From assembly GCA_937870755.1 (NCBI GenBank), contig CALMZV010000072.1:1-47530 (forward strand): 47,530 bases of DNA. The letters run 5' to 3'. Below, piece by piece: positions 41,115 to 47,530 of this stretch. The stretch comes from an uncultured Methylocystaceae bacterium (GTDB lineage Bacteria > Pseudomonadota > Alphaproteobacteria > Rhizobiales > Beijerinckiaceae). The position numbers were made by a program, and so were the translations under genes. Within the stretch, counting starts at the first letter, position 1; each line of letters starts with the position of its first letter. The notes beneath the pieces were generated by a model. That model was not told the DNA's origin and searched no databases. It saw only the letters and a program-made list of their open reading frames with translations.

Positions 41115-41723
41115 TCAGGCCGGCCGCTCCATCTGGAACATCTCGTCCGTCACGCTGTAGTCGGCCATGTAGCCACAGCGCGCGATGGGTTTCATCTCGG
41201 CCGTCTGCACCATGCCGTCCTTGATGTAGGCGGGGTCGAGATGCACGCCGACCACTTCGCCGATCACCAGCCAGTAATCGGAGTCGGCGCCCGCGCGCGT
41301 TTTCAGGTTCTCGATTTTCGTGACCACGCATTCCATCGCGCACGGGCTTTTGGCGACGCGCGGCGGCTTGACGAAACGCGAAGGCGCCATTTCGAGACCG
41401 GCGTGAATGAACTCGTTCTCGCCGCGCGGCAGCGTGGCGGAGGATTCGTTCATCGCGTGGCGCAGGTCCCAGGTCGGCATGTTCCACACGAATTCGCCCG
41501 TCTCCTGCGCGAAGGCGAGGCTGTCCTTCACGCCGACGGATGAAAACGCCAGCAACGGCGGGCGGTCGCCGACGGCGTTGAAGAACGAATAGGGCGCGAG
41601 ATTGATCTCGCCTTTCGCGCTCGCCGTGGACACCCAGCCGATGGGGCGGGGGGCGATGAGCGCCTTGAACGGGTCGTGCGGGAGAATGGTCTTGTCGCGC
41701 TTGTGGGGTTCGTAGAACAGCAA
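41115..41723 (-). CDS. Flavin reductase family FMN-binding protein
   Basis: A 202-residue flavin reductase-like (FMN-binding split barrel) protein read from TTG 41723: ALIAPRPIGWVSTASAKGEI, NLAPYSFFNAVGDRPPLLAF, LRHAMNESSATLPRGENEFI and SPCAMECVVTKIENLKTRAG, then YWLVIGEVVGVHLDPAYIKD. Such proteins supply reduced flavin to monooxygenases or bind FMN. GGGAGG lies upstream. No partner oxygenase is adjacent. Confidence 0.9.
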   Translation of the reverse strand: MLFYEPHKRDKTILPHDPFKALIAPRPIGWVSTASAKGEINLAPYSFFNAVGDRPPLLAFSSVGVKDSLAFAQETGEFVWNMPTWDLRHAMNESSATLPRGENEFIHAGLEMAPSRFVKPPRVAKSPCAMECVVTKIENLKTRAGADSDYWLVIGEVVGVHLDPAYIKDGMVQTAEMKPIARCGYMADYSVTDEMFQMERPA

Positions 41724-41861
41724 GGGGGCCTCCCGGCAGACAGACGCCCGCGGGACTCGCGGGCGGATCGTTCATGTGTAATTCATATGCACTATAACAA
41801 GGTGCGCTCCGCTGAACGAGGGCGCAGAGGTCGCAGAAGGCGCGCCGGGGAGGGGAATGGC

Positions 41862-41936
41862 ATGAGCGGCGCCGCGCCGGTCGGGGATTGGTCGCGCCAG
41901 CCTTGGGGCGGGCGCCGGGCGGGATCTTCGGCCTGA
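41862..41936 (+). CDS. Short leader ORF coupled to the YfhO-like gene
   Basis: A 24-residue ORF (MSGAAPVGDWSRQPWGGRRA then GSSA). A strong GGGGAGGGG site lies seven bases before its ATG, and its TGA is separated from the YfhO-like ATG at 41938 by a single base. The YfhO-like start itself has no good ribosome binding site, so translation may depend on reading this leader. TTCATG-16 bp-TATAAC (41771-41798) is a possible promoter. The peptide resembles nothing known. Confidence 0.45.
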   Translation: MSGAAPVGDWSRQPWGGRRAGSSA

Positions 41937-41937
41937 C

Positions 41938-44370
41938 ATGTCCCATATCGAGACAGATGCGGCCCGCTCCGCCCCGGCGGTCGTCCTGCCTGCCCGCCGC
42001 GCCCGCGCGGCCGAGGCCGCCGCGCCCGTGCGCGCCTGGACGCGGGGCGAAACGCGGGCGGCCTATGGCGCGGTCGCGCTGGCCGCGGTCACGGCCGCCG
42101 CGTTGTGGGGCCTCAACGGCATGGTCGTGCCGTGGGATTCGAAGAACCATTTCTACGCGATGTTCCGCTTCCTCGGCGACGCGCTGTCGGAAGGGCGCAT
42201 TCCGTTCTGGAATCCCTATCATTTCGGCGGGCACCCGGCGATCGCCGATCCGCAATCGCTGATCTTCACGCCTTCGCTGGCGCTGTTCGCCGGGCTTTCG
42301 CCGCGCGCGTCGATGCAGGCGTTCGACCTCGCGGTGTTCGCGCATCTGGCCGGCGGCGCGCTGGCGATGGTCGCGCTCGCGCGGCGCTACGGGCTCGCCG
42401 CCGCGCCGGCCGTGCTCGCCGCGCTCGTGTTCATGCTGGGGGGCGCGGCCTCGTCGCGGCTTCAGCACACGGGCATGATCGTCTCCTACGCGTTCTTTCC
42501 GCTGGCGCTGCTGGCGCTGGAGAATCTTCTGGTGCGCGGGCGCCTTCGCGCCGGCGTCGCGTTCGCGCTCGCGGCGGGCTTGATGGCGCTCGGGCGCGAT
42601 CAGGTCGCGTTCCTGTTCTGCCTCGCGCTCGTCGGACGCACGGCGACGGCGGTCGCTCTCGCGCGCGCGCCGCTCGCCTTCCTGCGCGCGCGGGCGCCGG
42701 CGCTGGCGCTCGCCGGCCTGCTCGGCGCGGCGCTGATCGCCGCGCCGATGCTGCTGACGCTGCAATTGCTTGCCGATTCCAACCGCCCGGCGATCTCCTA
42801 CGGGGTGGCCGCGGCGGGCTCGCTCGCGCCGGCCAATCTGGCGACGCTGGTCGCGCCCGACCTGTTCGGCTCGCTGGGATGGAACTACCGCTACTGGGGG
42901 CCGGGCTACGAGACGATGACCGACCCGGACTGGACCGACCGGGCGGTCAACTATCTATTCGCCGGCTCCGCGCCGGCGCTGCTGCTGCTGTGGCGGGGGC
43001 TGGCGGGCGGCGCGCTCTGGCGCCGCGCCGCGCGCGGCTTCGCGATCGCGGGCGCGCTGGCGCTCCTCTATGCGCTGGGCCGCGCGACGCCGGCGTTCGA
43101 CATCGCCTTCGACCATCTGCCCGGCGTCTCGCTCTACCGGCGCCCGGCGGACGCGACCTTCGCGCTCAACGTCGCATTCGCCTTTCTGGCGGCGTTCCTG
43201 CTCGACGACTGGCTCGCGCGCGGCGGCTTGCGCGCGCAGAGCGCATTCGGCGCCGCGCTGTTCGTCGCGTTCGCGGGGCTGGCGGCGGGCGCGGCGCTCG
43301 CCTTCGGACTGCCGGCGGGCGAACTCGCGGCCTCGGCCGGAAGCCTCGCCTTCGCCTGCGCCGCGTTCGGCGCGCTCGCCGCGCTGATGGCGTGGGGCGA
43401 GGCGCGCGGGCGGCGGGCGCTGGCCGCGACGCTGATGGTGGCGGCGACCGGCGGCGAACTCGTGTGGCGCAACGCCGCCAATTCGATGAACGCGGAGCCG
43501 GCCGAACGGTATTCGGTCTACGCCGGCATGCGGCCGGCCGAGCGCGAGGGGCTCGCCGCGCTCCAGCGCGAACTGGCGCTGCGTCATGCCGCCGGCGAGC
43601 GCCCGCGCGTGGAGATTCTCGGCCTGCCCGGCGCCTGGCAGAACGCGTCGATGGTTCTGGAGCTGGAGAACACGCTCGGCTACAACCCGTTGCGCATCGC
43701 CGACTACGAGCGCGCCATCGGCCCCGGCGAGAACGCCGCCGATCCCAACCTGCGGCAGTTTCCCGACACGTTTCGCGGCTACAAATGCCGGCTCGCGCAG
43801 AAGCTCGGCCTCGATTATCTGGTGCTCGACCGGCCGCTCGAAAAACTGCCGCGCCATGTGCCGCGCCCGCAGGCCACCGCGATCCATTCGGGGGAGGGCG
43901 TCCACATCTATCGGCTCGGGCGCGCGGAGCCGCGCGTATTCGTCGCCGAAAGCGTGAAGCCGATCGACGGCGAACAGGCGCTCGCCGACCGGCGCACGCC
44001 CGATTACGAGCGCGGCGTGCAGGCGCTGGTGGAGGAGGGGCATCTTTCGCGCCTCTCGCCGGCTTTGCGCGACCGTGCGCCATCGGAATACGTCGCTCCG
44101 GCCTCGGCCAGATACGCCTCCATCGCGACCTACGAGGACAACCGCGTGACCATCGACGCGGCGAGCGTCGAGGGCGGCCTCGTCGTGCTGCACGACCTGT
44201 ACTATCCGGGCTGGGAGGCGTTCGTGGACGGCGTTCCGGCGCCCATCGTGAAAGCCGACCTGCTGTTTCGCGGCGTGGAGATTGCGGCCGGCCGCCACAG
44301 GGTCGAATTCGTATTCCGGCCGCTGTCGTTCGCCAATCTGAAAAACGCGGCGGCCGGATTGCTGAATTGA
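41938..44370 (+). CDS. YfhO-like polytopic membrane protein (putative GT-C glycosyltransferase)
   Basis: An 810-residue inner-membrane protein with about twelve hydrophobic segments between residues 40 and 500. PWDSKNHFYAMFRFLGDALS followed by IPFWNPYHFGGHPAIADPQS matches the YfhO/GT-C first periplasmic loop with acidic residues. The soluble C-terminal part ends HDLYYPGWEAFVDG and GRHRVEFVFRPLSF, typical of YfhO. In Gram-positives YfhO modifies lipoteichoic acid; here a role in surface glycan or lipid modification is inference. Start follows the leader ORF. Confidence 0.85.
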   Translation: MSHIETDAARSAPAVVLPARRARAAEAAAPVRAWTRGETRAAYGAVALAAVTAAALWGLNGMVVPWDSKNHFYAMFRFLGDALSEGRIPFWNPYHFGGHPAIADPQSLIFTPSLALFAGLSPRASMQAFDLAVFAHLAGGALAMVALARRYGLAAAPAVLAALVFMLGGAASSRLQHTGMIVSYAFFPLALLALENLLVRGRLRAGVAFALAAGLMALGRDQVAFLFCLALVGRTATAVALARAPLAFLRARAPALALAGLLGAALIAAPMLLTLQLLADSNRPAISYGVAAAGSLAPANLATLVAPDLFGSLGWNYRYWGPGYETMTDPDWTDRAVNYLFAGSAPALLLLWRGLAGGALWRRAARGFAIAGALALLYALGRATPAFDIAFDHLPGVSLYRRPADATFALNVAFAFLAAFLLDDWLARGGLRAQSAFGAALFVAFAGLAAGAALAFGLPAGELAASAGSLAFACAAFGALAALMAWGEARGRRALAATLMVAATGGELVWRNAANSMNAEPAERYSVYAGMRPAEREGLAALQRELALRHAAGERPRVEILGLPGAWQNASMVLELENTLGYNPLRIADYERAIGPGENAADPNLRQFPDTFRGYKCRLAQKLGLDYLVLDRPLEKLPRHVPRPQATAIHSGEGVHIYRLGRAEPRVFVAESVKPIDGEQALADRRTPDYERGVQALVEEGHLSRLSPALRDRAPSEYVAPASARYASIATYEDNRVTIDAASVEGGLVVLHDLYYPGWEAFVDGVPAPIVKADLLFRGVEIAAGRHRVEFVFRPLSFANLKNAAAGLLN

Positions 44371-44383
44371 GCCTGCGCCCATT

Positions 44384-45253
44384 TCACCCGCCGATGCGCG
44401 CGAGCAGTTTCTGCGCGCGGGCCAGGTGCGGCTTGTCGAGCATTTCCCCATCGAGGCCGATGACGCCGGCGTGCGGATTGTCGGCGAACGCCTGCACGAT
44501 GCGGCGCGCGCGGTCGATCTCATCGGCCGGCGGCGTGAAAACCTCGTTGATGATCGGCGTCTGCGCCGGGTGAATCGCCATCTTGCCGGTGAACCCGTCG
44601 CGCCGCGCTCTCTCGCATTCGGCGCGAAAGCCCGCCTCGTCGCGGAAGTTGGGATAGACCGTGTCGATCGGCTGCACGCCGGCCGAGACGGCCGCCATGA
44701 GCGTGAGCGACCGGGCGAGCCGGTAGGGGTCGGCGTGCGTTCCGTCGGCGAGGCGGTTGGTCTCCGCGCCGAGGTCGGCCGACAGATCCTCCGCGCCCCA
44801 GGTCAGCGCAGACAGACGCCGGCTCGCGCCCCGATAGGTCGGAAGCCCGAAAATCGCGCTCGCGGTCTCGGTCGCCACGCACATGATCTTCGTGGATCCG
44901 TCCTTCAGCCCGTTCTCGGCCTCGCGCACCGCGAGTTTGGCGGCCAGATGCTGCACGTCGATCCCGCCCTGCGATTTCGGCAGCAGGATGCCGTCCGGCT
45001 GGCCGGGCATGATCGCATCGAGATCGGCGTCGGTCAGGCCGGTGTCGAGCGCGTTGACGCGCACGTAGAGCAGCGGGCGACGCGCGGCCTTGCGGGCATT
45101 GATGAGAAAGGCGCAGGCGAGCCGGCGCGCCGCCGGCTTGACCGCGGCGGCGACCGAATCCTCGAGGTCCACGAACAGACAATCGGCGTCGCTTTCGAGG
45201 CCCTTGGCGAGTTTCTTTTCCGAGTCCCCCGGAACGAAGAGCTGGCTGCGCAT
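44384..45253 (-). CDS. HpcH/HpaI-CitE family CoA ester lyase
   Basis: A 289-residue TIM-barrel lyase: MRSQLFVPGDSEKKLAKGLE, ADCLFVDLEDSVAAAVKPAA, YVRVNALDTG, GILLPKSQGG, TETASAIFGL, TWGAEDLSADLG and FTGKMAIHPAQTPIINEVFT. The acid residues for Mg binding are present. Members cleave malyl-CoA, methylmalyl-CoA or citramalyl-CoA. Co-translation with a MaoC hydratase (1-bp overlap) suggests hydratase and lyase act in series on a branched C4-C5 acyl-CoA; substrate not determined. Confidence 0.92.
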   Translation of the reverse strand: MRSQLFVPGDSEKKLAKGLESDADCLFVDLEDSVAAAVKPAARRLACAFLINARKAARRPLLYVRVNALDTGLTDADLDAIMPGQPDGILLPKSQGGIDVQHLAAKLAVREAENGLKDGSTKIMCVATETASAIFGLPTYRGASRRLSALTWGAEDLSADLGAETNRLADGTHADPYRLARSLTLMAAVSAGVQPIDTVYPNFRDEAGFRAECERARRDGFTGKMAIHPAQTPIINEVFTPPADEIDRARRIVQAFADNPHAGVIGLDGEMLDKPHLARAQKLLARIGG

Positions 45254-45735
45254 CAGTTGTTCGGCCTTTTCAGCATGAATCCCTGGCGGCGGCACTCGGC
45301 GACGAGCGTGCCGTCCTGTTTATAGGCCCGGTGCAGGAAATCGACGATGCCGGCGTCGTTCCGCGATTTCGACGCGCGCTGCGCGACGATCTCCGTCTCC
45401 ACCCGCACCGTGTCGCCCTCGAACAGCGGCGCCGGGAACTTCACGTCCGTCATGCCCAGATTGCCGATGGTCGTTCCGATGGTGGTGTCGTTGACCGAAA
45501 TGCCGATCATCAGCCCGAGCGTGAACAGCGAATTGACGATGGGACGGCCCCATTGCGTCTCCGTCGCGCAGAAATGGGCGTCGATGTGCAGCGGCTGCGG
45601 ATTGAGCGTCATGTTGGAGAACAGCATGTTGTCCATCTGCGTCACGGTGCGGGTGAGACCGTGCCGGAACACGCGGCCGACCGTGAAATCCTCGAAATAA
45701 AGCCCCCCGCGCGGATGGCGCGCCCCTTCCGTCAT
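45253..45735 (-). CDS. MaoC family acyl-CoA dehydratase
   Basis: A 160-residue hot-dog fold protein: YFEDFTVGRVFRHGLTRTVT, NPQPLHIDAHFCATETQWGR with the catalytic Asp/His pair, and IGNLGMTDVKFPAPLFEGDT. It is a single-domain (R)-enoyl-CoA hydratase type, half the size of mesaconyl-CoA hydratase. The ATG at 45735 has GGAGAACC just upstream. It overlaps the CoA lyase by one base and is preceded by hairpin repeats. Confidence 0.92.
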   Translation of the reverse strand: MTEGARHPRGGLYFEDFTVGRVFRHGLTRTVTQMDNMLFSNMTLNPQPLHIDAHFCATETQWGRPIVNSLFTLGLMIGISVNDTTIGTTIGNLGMTDVKFPAPLFEGDTVRVETEIVAQRASKSRNDAGIVDFLHRAYKQDGTLVAECRRQGFMLKRPNN

Positions 45736-45760
45736 GACCGGTTCTCCTCTTTTTCTTGAA

Positions 45761-45883
45761 GCGCCCAAAGCGGGCGCTTCAATTCCCTCGCGTCAGCTCG
45801 GCGTCGCGTTCGCTCCTGGCTCCCGCCTGCGGCGGAAGCGTCCTGTCCCCGCGCCCAAAGCGGGCGCTTCAATTCCCTCACGT
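45761..45883. repeat. Pair of 33-bp direct repeats with hairpins, left of DUF2336
   Basis: Two copies (45761-45793 and 45851-45883) differ at one base; each starts with the stem gcgccc-aaagc-gggcgc followed by TTCAATTCCCTC(G/A)CGT. They are 90 bp apart, with a GC-rich stem (gcctgcggcgg) between. Read leftwards they translate as ELKRPLWA twice, but no real gene is supported. The pattern is that of a dispersed intergenic palindromic element. Confidence 0.85.
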
Positions 45884-45918
45884 GGGCCCGGCGCCGATCC
45901 GCCGCATGCCTTAAAGCT

Positions 45919-45933
45919 CCGTTTACCATAAAC
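45919..45933. promoter_or_regulatory. AT-rich inverted repeat upstream of DUF2336
   Basis: cgttta-cca-taaacg is a perfect 6-bp inverted repeat in an AT-rich patch 53 bases before the DUF2336 start. It may be an operator or promoter element; TTGATCATTGAA follows. Nothing more specific can be said. Confidence 0.35.
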
Positions 45934-45985
45934 GTTGATCATTGAACCACGTCAGCGATTTCCGCGTGTCCCCGGTTCCCCCTCC

Positions 45986-47233
45986 ATGATCGTTCGCAAA
46001 TTCATGCAATGGGCGGCCTCCGCCCCCGCCGCCGAACGTGCGGAAGGCGCAGGCTCCCTGGCGCGCGCCTATCTCTACGCCGGCCTCGCGCCCGCCGACA
46101 AACGCGAGGCCGAAGTCGCGCTGACCGCGCTCGTGGACGACCCCGCGCCGATGGTCCGCAAGGCGATCTCCGAAGCGCTCGCCAGCGCGCCCGACGCGCC
46201 GGCCGCCGTCGTACTCGCGCTCGCCAACGACCAGTCGGAAGTGGCGGCGCCGGTTCTCGGCGGCTCGCCGCTGTTGACCGACGGCGATCTGATCGATTGC
46301 GCGGCGATCGGCGATGCGTTCGCCCAGGCGGCCATCGCGCTGCGCGCCCCGTTGCGCGCGCCTGTCGCCGCGGCGCTGGCGGAAGTCGGCGCGCGCGAGG
46401 CGCTGATCGCGCTCGCCGTCAACGCGGACGCCGACATCCCGGACTTCTCCCTGCGCCGGATGGTGGAGCGGTTCGGCGCCGATGGCGAATTGCGCGAGGC
46501 CATGCTCTCGCGCCCCGCGCTCCCGCCTTCCGTGCGCAGCGATCTCGTGGCGGCGGCGGCCGCCGCCCTCAAGGATTTCGTGGTCGGCTGCGCGTGGCTG
46601 TCGCCGGAGCGGGCCGAGCGCGTGACGCGCGAATCCTGCGACAAGGCGCATGTCGTCATCGCGGCCGACGCCGAAAGCGCGCAGGACTGGGCCGGGGCGC
46701 GCGAACTGGCCGCCCATCTGCGCGCGGCCGGCCGCCTCACCCCCGGCCTCGTGCTGCGCGCGCTGCTGTCGGGCAACTCCTGCCTGTTCGAGGCGACGCT
46801 CGTCGAACTGTCCGGCCTGCCCGAAGCCAAGGTGCTGCCGCTCGCGCGCGACTGGCGCGGCGCCGGGTTCGCCGCGCTCTACGGCCGCAGCGGCCTGCCG
46901 CCGAAATTCCTGCCCGCGTTCCGCGCCGCGCTCCAGGCCGCCCGCACCTGCGCGCATACGATCGAGCCCGGCGCGGCCAAACTTTCGCGCGCCATCATCG
47001 CCCGCGTGCTGGCGGTCGCCGCCGACGCGCCCGAACTCGGCGCGCTCGCCGCGCTGCTGCGACGCCTCGACGTGGAAGCCGCGCGCGAGGAAGCGCGCGA
47101 GGCCGCGCGCTATATCTTCACCCCACAGGTCGAAGCGCCGGTCGTCGTCGCCATCGACCAGGGCGAATTCGGCGCCGCGCCGCGCATCATCGCCATCGAC
47201 CTCAAGGCGATCGAGGCGGAGCTGGCGGCTTGA
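45986..47233 (+). CDS. DUF2336 domain protein
   Basis: A 415-residue helical repeat protein of the DUF2336 family, common in alphaproteobacteria. Visible are ALTALVDDPAPMVRKAISEA and LALANDQSEVAAPVLGGSPL near the N-terminus, HEAT-like units, then SGNSCLFEATLVELSGLPEA and AGFAALYGRSGLPPKFLPAF. Function is unknown. The ATG at 45986 was preferred to 45935 because the family start (MIVRKFMQW) is there and a CCCTCC-type context precedes it. The gene is bracketed by paired repeats on both sides. Confidence 0.88.
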   Translation: MIVRKFMQWAASAPAAERAEGAGSLARAYLYAGLAPADKREAEVALTALVDDPAPMVRKAISEALASAPDAPAAVVLALANDQSEVAAPVLGGSPLLTDGDLIDCAAIGDAFAQAAIALRAPLRAPVAAALAEVGAREALIALAVNADADIPDFSLRRMVERFGADGELREAMLSRPALPPSVRSDLVAAAAAALKDFVVGCAWLSPERAERVTRESCDKAHVVIAADAESAQDWAGARELAAHLRAAGRLTPGLVLRALLSGNSCLFEATLVELSGLPEAKVLPLARDWRGAGFAALYGRSGLPPKFLPAFRAALQAARTCAHTIEPGAAKLSRAIIARVLAVAADAPELGALAALLRRLDVEAAREEAREAARYIFTPQVEAPVVVAIDQGEFGAAPRIIAIDLKAIEAELAA

Positions 47234-47239
47234 TAGGAA

Positions 47240-47364
47240 GCGCCGCAAAGCGCGGCGCTCTTGGACCTCGCACGCGCCCGGCGGCGCGTTCGCGCCTAAA
47301 CCGGCGCCCTTCGGTCGCCGGTTGACATGACGCGCCGCAAAGCGCGGCGCTTTTGGACCTCGCA
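47240..47364. repeat. Pair of 33-bp direct repeats with hairpins, right of DUF2336
   Basis: Copies at 47240-47272 and 47332-47364 differ at one base. Each has the stem gcgccgc-aaa-gcgcggcgc followed by T(C/T)TTGGACCTCGCA. They are 92 bp apart, with another hairpin (ccggcgcccttcggtcgccgg) between. The general plan equals that of the pair on the left of DUF2336, with related sequence in the intervals (CGGCGkCGCGTTCGCkCCT). The first copy starts seven bases after the DUF2336 stop and could act as terminator. Confidence 0.85.
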
Positions 47365-47437
47365 GAGCTCGGCGGCGCGGTTTTCATACAAGACCGCGCG
47401 TGCGGCGTTGCGGACGGCGCAGGCGCGTGATCTCGCG

Positions 47438-47530
47438 CTAGGTCCGCGCGTCCCCGTCGTGCGGCCCGGTTCGTCCGAACAGGTCCTTCAGCCGCCGGGC
47501 GCGCAAACGGCCTGCCTGGCGGATCCGCCA
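47438..47530 (-). CDS. C-terminus of an unidentified leftward gene (partial)
   Basis: Thirty codons plus TAG, open to the right edge of the window, read WRIRQAGRLRARRLKDLFGR then TGPHDGDART. The basic-then-acidic end and absence of stops allow a real C-terminus, but 30 residues cannot be assigned to a family and might be chance in GC-rich DNA. Confidence 0.35.
   Translation of the reverse strand, partial: WRIRQAGRLRARRLKDLFGRTGPHDGDART

Noticed and set aside
45761-45883. Possible CRISPR array from 33-bp repeats about 57 bp apart
   Set aside because: Only two copies on each side, each self-palindromic, with the space between them also repeated in kind on the other side of the gene, and no cas genes in the window.
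45732-45929. Small leftward ORF reading ELKRPLWA twice
   Set aside because: It is the translation of the intergenic repeat pair; it overlaps the maoC start region and has no ribosome binding site.

Overview
The window is high-GC chromosomal DNA with the gene content of an alphaproteobacterium, most likely of the order Hyphomicrobiales (Rhizobiales). Pointers are a Usg-family protein, a DUF3126 protein beside cysE, DUF2336, PAS_5 and PilZ proteins, an HWE-type histidine kinase, a CHCC zinc-finger (NDUFS6-like) protein, TTAACC motifs resembling CtrA half-sites, and hairpin-type intergenic repeats. I cannot name the genus. There is no phage, integrase, transposase or CRISPR-Cas system. Coding density is high and most genes are chromosomal housekeeping or conserved accessory genes.

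Layout. 1-6.2 kb: a leftward PcaD-like enol-lactonase with a long Lys/Ala-rich tail that runs off the left edge, then a rightward overlapping module (MoxR-type AAA+, CoxE-type VWA protein, split XdhC, molybdopterin-binding protein, MocA-like nucleotidyltransferase). This is the maturation part of a CO-dehydrogenase/xanthine-dehydrogenase type molybdenum hydroxylase, without the structural subunits. 6.3-15.5 kb: DoxX, Usg, a GGDEF-EAL protein, map-radC, an FkbM methyltransferase/CinA-like/gpt operon, a glycosyltransferase, and a beta-barrel protein whose signal peptide appears frameshifted. 15.6-20.9 kb: tRNA-Leu(UAA), an FAD monooxygenase, zf-CHCC, a hydrolase, a marR-VOC pair divergent from a DUF1428 gene across a perfect operator palindrome, and cysE with a tandem DUF3126 protein. 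20.9-25.6 kb: hisI, a patatin phospholipase, the operon arsR-arsC-acr3, and a CBS protein.

25.7-32.5 kb: rhomboid protease, PAS_5 and double-PilZ proteins, gamma-carbonic anhydrase, a ZnuD-like TonB receptor behind a 34-bp palindrome that looks like an extended Zur box, folE, and an IscU-like/yidD pair. 32.8-41.7 kb: rnk, thrS, an HWE kinase, several secreted or anchored proteins of unknown function, a lone RAM domain, a lysophospholipase-like hydrolase, cytochrome c and a flavin reductase. 41.8-47.5 kb: a short leader ORF coupled to a YfhO-like membrane protein, a MaoC/CoA-lyase operon, and a DUF2336 gene bracketed on both sides by paired 33-bp hairpin repeats.

No wholly new multi-gene system is evident. 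The most informative signals are regulatory or structural: the Zur-type palindrome with a 12-bp coding repeat in the receptor it controls, the marR/DUF1428 operator-promoter, the H1-like tail on the enol-lactonase, the repeat pairs around DUF2336, the leader ORF before the YfhO-like gene, and two likely G/C-run frameshifts.
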